7,696 nucleotides of DNA from Planctomycetaceae bacterium (GTDB lineage Bacteria; Planctomycetota; Planctomycetia; Pirellulales; Thermoguttaceae). The notes under the pieces are model-generated. The model did no database searches. It was not told the origin of the DNA and saw only the letters and a program-made list of their open reading frames with translations. A program made the position numbers and the translations under genes. Every line of letters begins with the position of its first letter. Position 1 is the stretch's first letter. Shown here piece by piece: positions 1 through 6,098 of the stretch. The stretch lies in the NCBI GenBank assembly GCA_031256755.1, contig JAIRPZ010000177.1, positions 1 to 7,696 on the forward strand, written 5' to 3'.

Positions 1-1
1 G

Positions 2-79
2 GAGAGTAAAGATGTTGTCTGCATTACCGGTTCGATGTATCTGGCGGCGGAACTGCGGCAGATGTACCTCTCCCGCTAA
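2..79 (+). CDS. folC: C-terminal end of a folylpolyglutamate/dihydrofolate synthase (FolC), partial
   Basis: Only the last 25 codons are in the window, ending at TAA 77-79. The visible peptide contains CITGSMYLAAELRQMY, which resembles the usual FolC C-terminus (a hydrophobic strand, then TGS-x-Y-L-hydrophobic-x-E-hydrophobic-R). FolC enzymes are cytoplasmic Mur-ligase-like ATPases that add glutamate to folates, and in many bacteria also to dihydropteroate. The catalytic domains lie off the left edge, so the call rests on one short C-terminal motif. The gene converges on the minus-strand porin gene, and I see no strong plus-facing terminator after it. Confidence 0.6.
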   Translation, partial: ESKDVVCITGSMYLAAELRQMYLSR

Positions 80-106
80 TGTGATTGCCGTGCAGGCAGT
101 ATTTTT

Positions 107-141
107 AATTGAAAATTGAGAATGGATAATTGACAATTAGA
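107..141 (+). repeat. Degenerate heptamer array, copy 1
   Basis: Five consecutive 7-bp units: AATTGAA, AATTGAG, AATGGAT, AATTGAC, AATTAGA. The stretch 118-143 matches 7154-7179 at 23 of 26 positions, so this is a dispersed repeat and not just local AT-richness. It lies in the intergenic space between the folC end and the porin terminator. It resembles in style the heptameric short tandem repeats known from cyanobacteria, but I cannot assign a named family. Confidence 0.75.
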
Positions 142-180
142 AAGAGAAATAAAACAAACAATTGCTGTCCGAAAACAAAT

Positions 181-207
181 AAAAAAACGGGGGACGAATA
201 TCCCCCG
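181..207 (-). terminator. Rho-independent terminator of the porin gene
   Basis: On the minus strand a 7-bp perfect GC-rich stem (CGGGGGA / TCCCCCG, plus-strand arms 188-194 and 201-207) with a 6-nt loop is followed at once by seven T residues (plus-strand A181-187). It lies about 33 bp after the porin stop codon, as expected for the end of that transcript. On the plus strand it has no good U-tract, so it probably acts in one direction. Confidence 0.9.
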
Positions 208-239
208 CTTTGCATTCTCCGTTCTCCGCCGTTTCCCCG

Positions 240-1694
240 TTAGAAATGGTACCGGAAGGACGTGGCGAAAATGTCAATGTCGGAATGGTCACGCCCGGCC
301 GTTGTCCGGTGACTCGGCATCACGTGAATATAATCAAACATCAGCCGCGTCTGCGGATTCCAGTACCAGTTCAAACCCAGCGTAATGTCGTTCACACTGC
401 CGGTAAAGACCTTATCTGGATCTGTCTCACCCGGAGGAGGAGTACGAGCCGGATCAATATGACTCGTGTCAGTATAACTCCACTTGGCAGCCACTTCCAA
501 TGCACCAAGCCATTTCACAAGGTTATGGTCATTGATTTTTTGCAGGTCGAGATTGTGTTTCAAATCAACACCGCCCCACGTTGCCGATGACGGAGTGAAC
601 TTGCGGTAATCCCCCGACAAAAAATAACGGACTTGGGCATAAGTTCCCCAAACCGTCGGGTCGTGCTGGGCAACGTTATTGAAAACCCGCGCGTAGGTTT
701 CCGACTGCACCGCAAACGGTCCTTTTTGTAACGCAAATTCCAGTCCGAACTGCTGATAACTGTTTGTTGCTCCAAGTGTTGATGCGTAGTTCTGAAATGC
801 CGGATTGAGTGTCGCATAACGCTGCTGAAAATCCCCATCAGCATGAACGCCGCCAGTCCGGGCAGTATCGAAATAACTGTAATTCCCGCCGAAGAGCAGG
901 AAGTTCTTGCCGTTGTATTTCCCGTCTTTACCGCGTGAAATATACGGAGCGTAAGTGATGCGAAGGTTCGTAATCGTTCCCCAATCGTTGCCGACACCGT
1001 TTACTGTTTCATTTCGATTTGATTGAACCACGTTTTTGGCTTCATAAAGACCGGCAAAAATTCGGAGACGTTCCTGCGCCCAAAGATGCTGGGTACTCAC
1101 ACCGATACGTCTGCCGGTTGCAAAATCACGTCCGTCAAATTCGAGAAAGTTAATGTTGTGATTCCCCGTCAGGTTGGCGATTCCGTCTTCTACGCGGTAA
1201 TGCCCGATTTTGACATATTCCAGCAGCGGAACGTTTTTCACGCCGAGCCAAACATCCCGGACTTCAACAGTGTTGGCATTGCCGAAAAAGAACTGGACCT
1301 GGTAATCGAAAATATCGTATCCTTCTCCCCGCAATCCGATACGGAGGTCTTTGATGCCATTGTAATCATTGTCTGTATTCAATGCGGCAAGAGGCGAGCT
1401 GCTGTCGCCGGAGATGTGATAACTTTCGAGATACACGCGTCCGTCGAGATTGGCGGTGAAACCTTTCTTCGGGTCTTTTTTGTCCTGTTTCTTTTTGAGT
1501 TCGCTTTCGAGTGCCGAGATTCTGGATTCCAGGTCGGCGGAGGCAGCCGCATCGGCAGCATAAAAGGGCTGCGGCTGCTGATAGGACGGATGAGGCGGCA
1601 AACTCTGCCCCCAGACAGTCCCTGCGGTCATCATTGCCGCGCCGACCGCCGAAAACAAGGCGGAAAGAGCGGACGTTTTTCTTCTGTTTTTCAT
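240..1694 (-). CDS. Outer-membrane porin, phosphate-selective porin O/P type (Porin_O_P-like)
   Basis: The 484-residue protein is predicted to form an outer-membrane beta-barrel that lets small anions or solutes pass. Residues 1-29 look like a signal peptide: KNRRK, a hydrophobic stretch, then a likely cut near VWG/QS. A Pro/Gln/Tyr-rich linker follows, then a short coiled coil at about 52-72 (LESRISALESELKKK), as in trimeric porins with a periplasmic stalk. The rest alternates polar and aromatic residues like beta-strands, includes a GRRIGVS segment typical of Porin_O_P proteins, and ends in SFRYHF with a terminal Phe, the usual BAM recognition signal. I chose the ATG at 1694 over one 10 codons upstream because GGAGGA (1701-1706) sits at ideal spacing and the signal peptide then begins properly. 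A promoter and a terminator frame it as its own unit. Substrate preference cannot be read from the sequence. Confidence 0.87.
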   Translation of the reverse strand: MKNRRKTSALSALFSAVGAAMMTAGTVWGQSLPPHPSYQQPQPFYAADAAASADLESRISALESELKKKQDKKDPKKGFTANLDGRVYLESYHISGDSSSPLAALNTDNDYNGIKDLRIGLRGEGYDIFDYQVQFFFGNANTVEVRDVWLGVKNVPLLEYVKIGHYRVEDGIANLTGNHNINFLEFDGRDFATGRRIGVSTQHLWAQERLRIFAGLYEAKNVVQSNRNETVNGVGNDWGTITNLRITYAPYISRGKDGKYNGKNFLLFGGNYSYFDTARTGGVHADGDFQQRYATLNPAFQNYASTLGATNSYQQFGLEFALQKGPFAVQSETYARVFNNVAQHDPTVWGTYAQVRYFLSGDYRKFTPSSATWGGVDLKHNLDLQKINDHNLVKWLGALEVAAKWSYTDTSHIDPARTPPPGETDPDKVFTGSVNDITLGLNWYWNPQTRLMFDYIHVMPSHRTTAGRDHSDIDIFATSFRYHF

Positions 1695-1700
1695 TGAAAT

Positions 1701-1706
1701 TCCTCC
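1701..1706 (-). promoter_or_regulatory. Strong ribosome binding site of the porin gene
   Basis: The minus strand reads GGAGGA six bases before ATG 1694. It is the only textbook Shine-Dalgarno sequence in the window, consistent with high expression of an abundant envelope protein. It decides the start in favour of 1694 over the in-frame upstream ATG at 1724. Confidence 0.85.
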
Positions 1707-1776
1707 ATTAAAATGAGCCGTCAAATAACACGGTTCGCCTTGAAAAATAACGGGTTCCGTGAAATGTTTCCGATGC

Positions 1777-1795
1777 AGAAAACACGCTGTTTTCT
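1777..1795. promoter_or_regulatory. Perfect 8+8 dyad, candidate operator upstream of the porin
   Basis: AGAAAACA-CGC-TGTTTTCT is a perfect inverted repeat with a 3-bp centre. It lies about 85-100 bp upstream of the porin start. A perfect TTGACA (minus strand, plus positions 1796-1801) abuts it, so the dyad would fill the spacer of a promoter there, but the matching -10 (CTGCAT) is weak. It could be a regulator site or an RNA hairpin in the 5' leader. Confidence 0.45.
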
Positions 1796-1838
1796 TGTCA
1801 AAATCCTTTTCGGAATTTAATACCTATCGGAATTAGGG

Positions 1839-1866
1839 ATTATAAGATTTTTCCCCGAATCGGCAA
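1839..1866 (-). promoter_or_regulatory. Predicted sigma-70-type promoter for the porin gene
   Basis: The minus strand has TTGCCG (plus 1861-1866), a 16-bp spacer and a perfect TATAAT (plus 1839-1844). This would give a porin leader of roughly 140 nt that includes the dyad at 1777-1795. It lies downstream of the terminator of the preceding minus-strand gene, consistent with independent porin transcription. Confidence 0.5.
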
Positions 1867-1950
1867 AAAAGAGCGATCAATAGTCCGATTATGCCGGTCA
1901 GGAAAAATGAAAGACGGAAAAAACGAAAAAATAAACGATCTGTCCTTCGC

Positions 1951-1987
1951 AAAACCGCCGCGGTCAACACGCACCGCAACGGCAAAA
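1951..1987 (-). terminator. Hairpin terminator after the small secreted-protein gene
   Basis: Arms 1955-1964 (CCGCCGCGGT) and 1973-1982 (ACCGCAACGG) pair over 10 bp, two of them G-U when transcribed from the minus strand, with an 8-nt loop. The minus-strand stem is followed by TTTT. It begins about 15 bp after the stop codon of the small gene. A-runs on both sides suggest it might work weakly in both directions. Confidence 0.65.
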
Positions 1988-1996
1988 CACCTGCTT

Positions 1997-2317
1997 CTAA
2001 AAAATATCAAGCCGGAAATGATTTCCGTAGTGATAACGCTGCGGCATCGGGAAAAAATTGATCCAATCCTTGTTGTAGGCGGGAATCTGCAATTCCGGCG
2101 GATAACGGTGATACAAATCCGGCGCACTCCGAAAATATTCCGGCGAATAATAGTTGTGCGGATACGTGATGTAGGGATAATGGTAAAACCGCTGCCAATC
2201 CTGATTTCCGGCAGTCGCACCCCACTGCTGACCGAAATTCTGTTGAGCCGAAGCGGATTCGGTCAGTGTCAGTGAACAGAACAAACCGACCATCACAGCA
2301 AAAACAGTACGCAGCAT
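1997..2317 (-). CDS. Small secreted Tyr/Pro-rich protein, planctomycete-type, unknown function
   Basis: A 106-residue protein with a clear Sec signal peptide: MLRTVFAVMVGLFCSLTLT, then SASA/QQ, with a likely cut after residue 24. The mature part of about 82 residues has about a dozen tyrosines plus many Pro, His, Trp and Phe, for example RFYHYPYITYP and YNKDWINFFP, and ends in HFRLDIF. Small exported proteins of this style, with WQRFYHYPY-like and NKDW-like stretches, are familiar from planctomycete genomes, where some are labelled calmodulin-binding; that label says little about function. The start ATG has AAGGGA 6-11 bases upstream. Only one cysteine occurs, inside the signal peptide. A terminator follows the gene, so it is probably transcribed apart from the porin. 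Role in the envelope or periplasm is inferred. Confidence 0.75.
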   Translation of the reverse strand: MLRTVFAVMVGLFCSLTLTESASAQQNFGQQWGATAGNQDWQRFYHYPYITYPHNYYSPEYFRSAPDLYHRYPPELQIPAYNKDWINFFPMPQRYHYGNHFRLDIF

Positions 2318-2468
2318 ATTTTTATCCCTTATTCCGGCAGAAAACCCTTCTTCTGTCCGTCATCGGCAAACAGAACGGCAAAAGATGAGAAAAAACGCTG
2401 CCCCTGCGTCTGACGGCAGACAACAAAGAACGTTTTGAACGTCTCTGTGCAAACCGCCGAAAAAATGT

Positions 2469-2474
2469 TAAAAT
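2469..2474 (+). promoter_or_regulatory. Possible -10 element for the PIN-TRAM gene
   Basis: TAAAAT matches the -10 consensus at 5 of 6 positions, but no good -35 is found 16-18 bp upstream (TGTGCA at 17 bp). If used, transcription would start near 2481, which favours the ATG at 2508 over the GTG at 2478. The remaining divergent spacer 2318-2477 holds only a small dyad, ACGTT-TTG-AACGT near 2430, and no gene that I can support. Confidence 0.3.
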
Positions 2475-2507
2475 TGTGTGAAATATCAATTTTTCAATTG
2501 GGTTGAC

Positions 2508-3605
2508 ATGGGACTTTTAATCCTTCGTTGTACGTTCTTTCTCATTGCCAGCGGTACTGGTGTCTACATTATGTCAGCCAACGACTCATTAGTCGGACTG
2601 GCGGCGTTTCTCTCGATTGTTGCGCTGGCACTGACTCTAGTTACTGTGGACATTGTGATTCCGCGTAAACGGGTGATTTGGATTTCCTCGATTTATTTCG
2701 GTTTACTCATCGGCTTGCTTTTGACGGCATCGCTCGGCTATGCACTTGTTCCGCTGCTGCCGCCGTCGGGCGACAGTCAGTTCCAATACAATCTGATGGT
2801 GGTGATCGGCATTTCCCTTTGCTATCTTTGTACGAGTTTTCTTGTGCAGACGCGGGACGATTTCCGTTTCATTATTCCATACGTTGAATTCCGCCGTGAA
2901 ATAAAAGGACTTCATCCGCTCATTCTGGATACAAGCGTGATCATTGACGGGCGTATTGCCGGTGTTTTGGAAACGCTGTTTTTGGATAATCAACTTGTCG
3001 TGCCGCGTTTTGTGATTGAAGAATTACAGTACATTGCGGACAGTGCCGACCGCAATCGGCGCACACGGGGAAGACGCGGTCTCGATATTCTCAACCGGCT
3101 GCAAAAAATGCAGCGAATCGAAATTCGGATTGACGACACCGATCTGCCGGAGTTTCAGAAGTATCCGGTTGATTTGAAATTGGTGGAACTGGCGAAACAT
3201 ATTGAAGGGCGGCTTGTTACGAATGATTATAATCTGAACAAGGTTGCAAAAGTCCACAATGTTGATGTCATTAACCTCAACGAATTGGCAAACACATTGA
3301 AACCGATTGTTCTGCCCGGCGAAAGATTGAGTGTCGAAATCCTGAAACAGGGGGAAGAAATCACGCAGGGAATCGGTTATCTCGATGACGGAACGATGGT
3401 GGTGGTCGAAGGCGGTCAGAATTATATCGGCGAAAAAATTGTCCTGACAGTTACCAGTGTGTTGCAGACCAGTGCCGGCAAAATGCTCTTCGGACGTTTT
3501 GAACATGTGAAGAAAAATGACGAAGCAGCGGAAGAACTGCCGTCAGCGGAGCCGGATGCCGGCAGAATACGGAACAGCAAATCCGAAAAAAACAGACGCA
3601 ACTGA
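2508..3605 (+). CDS. Membrane-anchored PIN-TRAM domain protein (YacL/PilT N-terminus-like), predicted RNase
   Basis: The 365-residue protein (from ATG 2508) has four hydrophobic segments at about 2-22, 29-50, 56-80 and 95-113. A PIN domain follows at about 138-265 and a TRAM domain at about 268-331, then a charged tail. PIN acidic residues are visible: D141 in LDTSVIIDGRI, E171/E172 in the VIEEL helix, D222 in VDLKLVELA and D240 in LVTNDYNLNK. This is the full Mg-dependent nuclease set, so activity is plausible. The TRAM part reads LPGERLSVEIL...GIGYLDDGTMVVVEGG, an expected RNA-binding fold. The architecture matches the YacL family of Firmicutes and Planctomycetes, whose substrate is poorly known. 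An in-frame GTG at 2478 would add ten residues; neither start has a Shine-Dalgarno sequence, and I prefer 2508 because the first membrane helix then begins at once. It precedes the J-domain gene on the same strand. Confidence 0.88.
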   Translation: MGLLILRCTFFLIASGTGVYIMSANDSLVGLAAFLSIVALALTLVTVDIVIPRKRVIWISSIYFGLLIGLLLTASLGYALVPLLPPSGDSQFQYNLMVVIGISLCYLCTSFLVQTRDDFRFIIPYVEFRREIKGLHPLILDTSVIIDGRIAGVLETLFLDNQLVVPRFVIEELQYIADSADRNRRTRGRRGLDILNRLQKMQRIEIRIDDTDLPEFQKYPVDLKLVELAKHIEGRLVTNDYNLNKVAKVHNVDVINLNELANTLKPIVLPGERLSVEILKQGEEITQGIGYLDDGTMVVVEGGQNYIGEKIVLTVTSVLQTSAGKMLFGRFEHVKKNDEAAEELPSAEPDAGRIRNSKSEKNRRN

Positions 3606-3615
3606 CCGGGCGTGC

Positions 3616-3668
3616 CGGGCAGCCGGCGTTAGATGCCCGCAGCATTCTCCAGTTTTTGTTTTTTTTTA
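3616..3668 (+). terminator. Possible terminator after the PIN-TRAM gene
   Basis: A 6-bp stem, CGGGCA (3616-3621) with TGCCCG (3634-3639), lies just after the stop codon, and a long T-rich run follows at 3653-3667. The 13-nt gap between stem and T run is too long for a textbook terminator. A second inverted repeat, TTCTCCAG (3645-3652) with CTGGAGAA (3685-3692), encloses the T run. The rest of 3606-3732 holds no gene. Confidence 0.3.
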
Positions 3669-3732
3669 GTAAAATCAGGATTTGCTGGAGAAGAGTGTCC
3701 TCCTCATTCATTCAAGTTCAAAATTTCCCTTT

Positions 3733-4674
3733 ATGAAATCGGACGATTACTATCAGGTACTCGGTGTTTCTAAATCGGCATCGCGGGAAGAGATACAGAA
3801 GGCGTACCGGCAACTTGCCCGGAAGTATCACCCTGATCTCAACCAAAGCCATCCGAAAGAGGCGCGGGAAAAATTTCAGAAAGTACAGGAAGCGTTTGAC
3901 ATTCTGGGCAATCCCGAAAAACGGAAAGTTTATGATCAGTTTGGTGTTTCGCCGGATCAAATCGGTGCCGGCGGCGGACAGGGACCGTTTCAGTGGTCAT
4001 TCGGTGGCGGTGCGCCCGGCGGACGTTTCCGCACCGGCAATTTTAATTTCAATAATGTTGATGACCTCATGAGGGCATTCGGCGAAGGATTCGGCAGTGT
4101 TTCTCCTGAAGATTTTGTCAATGCCGGTAAACGTTCCGCCAAAGGGCAGGATATTGAACAGACTGTCACGATTCCGTTTACGCTGTCGGTGACCGGCGGT
4201 AAAGTCGACATCAAAACGGCGGACGGACAAACGGTTTCCGTCACGATTCCTGCCGGTTTTGAAAGCGGTAAAAAAATCCGGCTTCCGGGATTGGGGCGAT
4301 CCGGTCAGAACGGCGGAAAACCGGGTTCGCTGCTCTTGACGGTTCATGTGGCGGAACATCCGTTTTACAGCCGCAGCGGTCATCATCTTTACGTAGATTT
4401 GCCGGTTACGCTTAAGGAAGCCGTTTTTGGTACAAAAATTGATGTCCCTGCGCCGAACGGAAGTGTTAATTTAACGGTGCCGCCCGGTGCGGTGAACGGA
4501 ATGAAACTGCGGATCAGGCATTGCGGAATTCCGGCGGCATCGGGCGAGACGGGTGATTTGTTTGCAAGGTTGCAGATTGTTCTGCCGGATCATTGGTCGG
4601 ACGAAGATAAACAACTGCTGGAAAAACTGCAAACCGAACCGGAAAAAGTGCGGGAAAATTTGCGGTGGGATTGA
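3733..4674 (+). CDS. J-domain co-chaperone, DnaJ class II / CbpA-like (no zinc finger)
   Basis: A 313-residue Hsp40. The J domain spans about 5-70, starts DYYQVLGVSKSAS and carries the HPD triad at 33-35 that stimulates DnaK ATPase. A Gly/Phe-rich linker follows (71-125). Two beta-rich substrate-binding domains follow at about 138-210 and 215-285 (motifs VTIPAGFESGKKIRLPGLG and VPPGAVNGMKLRI), and a C-terminal helix at about 288-312 is likely for dimerisation. The four CxxCxGxG zinc motifs of true DnaJ are absent; C264 is the only cysteine. This places it with CbpA/DjlA-like cytosolic co-chaperones. I start it at ATG 3733 because the J domain begins at once; a TTG at 3682 would add 17 unconvincing residues. 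There is no Shine-Dalgarno sequence. A canonical dnaJ probably exists elsewhere in the genome. Confidence 0.9.
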   Translation: MKSDDYYQVLGVSKSASREEIQKAYRQLARKYHPDLNQSHPKEAREKFQKVQEAFDILGNPEKRKVYDQFGVSPDQIGAGGGQGPFQWSFGGGAPGGRFRTGNFNFNNVDDLMRAFGEGFGSVSPEDFVNAGKRSAKGQDIEQTVTIPFTLSVTGGKVDIKTADGQTVSVTIPAGFESGKKIRLPGLGRSGQNGGKPGSLLLTVHVAEHPFYSRSGHHLYVDLPVTLKEAVFGTKIDVPAPNGSVNLTVPPGAVNGMKLRIRHCGIPAASGETGDLFARLQIVLPDHWSDEDKQLLEKLQTEPEKVRENLRWD

Positions 4675-4706
4675 TGAAGCGGCATTAACAGATCGGTTTT
4701 ATTCGA

Positions 4707-4922
4707 ATGATATTATTAACACGTCTGAACAATGACGAGATTGTGCTGAATGCGGAATTGATCCGGCATGTGGAACGCTGCCCGGACACGCTGATTACGC
4801 TGGTTACCGGTGATACGCTGATGGTGAAGGAGCCGCTTGACGAGGTTGTGCGGCGTGCGGTTGCTTATCATCAGGCGAAAAACATGATTCCCAAAGCAGC
4901 GTATTTACCGTACAAGGATTAA
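4707..4922 (+). CDS. FlbD-like small protein (flagellar FlbD/SwrD family)
   Basis: A 71-residue protein beginning MILLTRLNNDEIVLNAELI, followed by VERCPDTLITLVTGDTLMV and KEPLDEVVRRAVAY. This matches the FlbD/SwrD pattern: I-x-LTRLNG-x-x-hydrophobic-LN, then a PDT-x-I-x-L-x-x-G strand and a V-x-E-x-hydrophobic-x-E helix. In Bacillus the family member SwrD raises flagellar motor power and sits among flagellar genes. Here no flagellar neighbour is visible, the gene following a co-chaperone by 32 bp and converging on mqnD. It may be cotranscribed with the J-domain gene. No Shine-Dalgarno sequence precedes the ATG. The family match is good; a flagellar role in this organism is inference. Confidence 0.8.
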   Translation: MILLTRLNNDEIVLNAELIRHVERCPDTLITLVTGDTLMVKEPLDEVVRRAVAYHQAKNMIPKAAYLPYKD

Positions 4923-4945
4923 CGGAAAAACATATACCGGCGGTC

Positions 4946-5797
4946 TCATACGAATTCCGGTACGACCCGCTTGGGAATGATGCCGTGAACGTATCCCTGC
5001 TGCAATAATTCCCGAACTGCTTTTCTGCCGGTGTCGCCGAAGTCCAGAGTCCAGTCGTTCACATACATTCCGACAAACTTATCCGCATCACTCCGCTGCA
5101 AACCGCGTCCGAAACCGAGTGCATAATCCAGTGCTTCTTCCCGATGTTCCAGCGCATATTTAATACTGCCGTGCAAAAGCCGGACAACATCGGTGATGGT
5201 TTGTTCCGGCAGGTCGCGGCGGATCGCATTCGCTCCCAGCGGCAGCGGTAAGCCGGTCTTTTCCATCCACCAAAGACCAAGATCAACGATTGACCGCAGC
5301 CCTTCCCGTTCAAAGGTTAACTGTCCTTCATGAATAATCAAGCCGGCATCGTATTGCCCCGCCTTGACCGATTCGAGAATCCGGTCAAACGGCACTTTGA
5401 CGAAGTCCACATCTGTCCGTTTTTCGTGAGCAAGATACAATTTCAGAGCAAGAAAAGCGGTGGTCAATTCGCCCGGTATGGCAATTTTCGGTTTGCGGTC
5501 TGCGGGCGGCGGGGAAGCCTTGCACGTTTCTACAAGGATCGGACCGTACTTATCTCCCATACTGGCCCCGCAATTGCAGAGAGCATACACGTCATTGAGA
5601 TACGCGTAGGCGTGAACGCTGACAGCGGTCAATTCGAGTTCGCCGTGAAAGGCACGCCGGTTGAGTGTTTCGATATCCACGAGTTCGTGAACGAATTGAT
5701 AATTGCCCGTATCGAGTTTACCTTTGGCGAGGGCGTAAAACATAAAGGCATCGTCAGAGTCGGGGCTATGTCCGACGCGGATAATCTGCTGCGTCAT
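4946..5797 (-). CDS. mqnD: 1,4-dihydroxy-6-naphthoate synthase (MqnD), futalosine menaquinone pathway
   Basis: A 283-residue cytoplasmic enzyme with a periplasmic-binding-protein-like fold. It converts cyclic de-hypoxanthine futalosine to 1,4-dihydroxy-6-naphthoate, a late step of menaquinone synthesis by the futalosine (Mqn) route. Visible family motifs are HSPDSDDAFMFYALAKG (10-26), VSVHAYAYL (59-67), CGASMGDKYGPILV (76-89), IPGELTTAFLALKL (107-120) and IIHEGQLTF (154-162). H156 in the last motif is the likely catalytic histidine. The length fits the family (about 270-290). There is no signal peptide. No other mqn genes are in the window, so the pathway genes are dispersed. Its own promoter at 5832-5860 lies a short distance upstream. 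The start ATG lacks a Shine-Dalgarno sequence. It ends 23 bp from the convergent flbD-like gene with no strong terminator between them. Confidence 0.94.
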   Translation of the reverse strand: MTQQIIRVGHSPDSDDAFMFYALAKGKLDTGNYQFVHELVDIETLNRRAFHGELELTAVSVHAYAYLNDVYALCNCGASMGDKYGPILVETCKASPPPADRKPKIAIPGELTTAFLALKLYLAHEKRTDVDFVKVPFDRILESVKAGQYDAGLIIHEGQLTFEREGLRSIVDLGLWWMEKTGLPLPLGANAIRRDLPEQTITDVVRLLHGSIKYALEHREEALDYALGFGRGLQRSDADKFVGMYVNDWTLDFGDTGRKAVRELLQQGYVHGIIPKRVVPEFV

Positions 5798-5831
5798 TTC
5801 GTAAGTTTTTTAGTGTGATTGTTTGCGGTTC

Positions 5832-5860
5832 ATTTTCGGCGATTTCCTGCCGGTTGTCAA
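5832..5860 (-). promoter_or_regulatory. Predicted promoter of mqnD
   Basis: The minus strand carries a perfect TTGACA (plus 5855-5860), a 17-bp spacer and GAAAAT (plus 5832-5837; 4 of 6 to TATAAT). Transcription would start near 5825, giving a leader of about 28 nt before ATG 5797. It lies downstream of the minus-facing hairpin at 5887-5910, so mqnD is insulated from upstream transcription. Confidence 0.55.
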
Positions 5861-5886
5861 TTCCCTTGTCCGTCAAACGGCACGGC

Positions 5887-5910
5887 AAAAAGACCGCAGG
5901 GGCAGCGGTC
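5887..5910 (-). terminator. Minus-facing terminator hairpin without an evident gene
   Basis: On the minus strand GACCGC and GCGGTC form a perfect 6-bp GC-rich stem with a 7-nt loop, followed by TTTTT (plus A5887-5891). It stands about 90 bp upstream of the mqnD start. No clear minus-strand gene ends here. A second, weaker hairpin, AATCCT (5968-5973) with AGGATT (5983-5988), lies further upstream. The 301-bp gap 5798-6098 otherwise holds only the two promoters and a doubtful 21-codon ORF (5857-5922, minus). Confidence 0.6.
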
Positions 5911-6024
5911 AATTTTCTTCATTGAATTGTCCCCGGCTGCGTCATCAATTATTGACTGATTGAAAACAATCCTGAAAAAACAAGGATTTGCGGCAATCAA
6001 TTCAGCAACTTGATACCATAACCC

Positions 6025-6053
6025 TTGCGGACGAAACTCATTTGCGCTATACT
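6025..6053 (+). promoter_or_regulatory. Predicted sigma-70-type promoter of the SMP-30 family gene
   Basis: TTGCGG (6025-6030), a 17-bp spacer and TATACT (6048-6053) make one of the best promoters in the window. Transcription would begin near 6060, which excludes in-frame starts further upstream and supports the ATG at 6099 with a leader of about 40 nt. Confidence 0.65.
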
Positions 6054-6098
6054 CAAATAGAAAATGATTGTGCCGGGTTAGGGAATAAGTCCACTTTA

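Noticed and set aside
107..141. Heptamer array considered as CRISPR-like or as an origin iteron array
   Set aside because: The units are only 7 bp with no spacers, and there are no cas, dnaA or rep genes or DnaA boxes nearby.
1023..1697. Long plus-strand open frame opposite the porin
   Set aside because: It is antisense to a well-supported porin with signal peptide, Shine-Dalgarno sequence and C-terminal Phe; its translation shows no domain.
1907..2275. Plus-strand open frame rich in Arg/Ile opposite the small secreted protein
   Set aside because: It is antisense to a gene with a clear signal peptide, overlaps that gene's terminator, and has no recognisable domain or start signal.
2397..2409. 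13-mer CGCTGCCCCTGCG shared with the minus strand of the hairpin near 5894-5906
   Set aside because: One or two shared 13-mers are expected by chance in a window of this size, and the flanks do not match.
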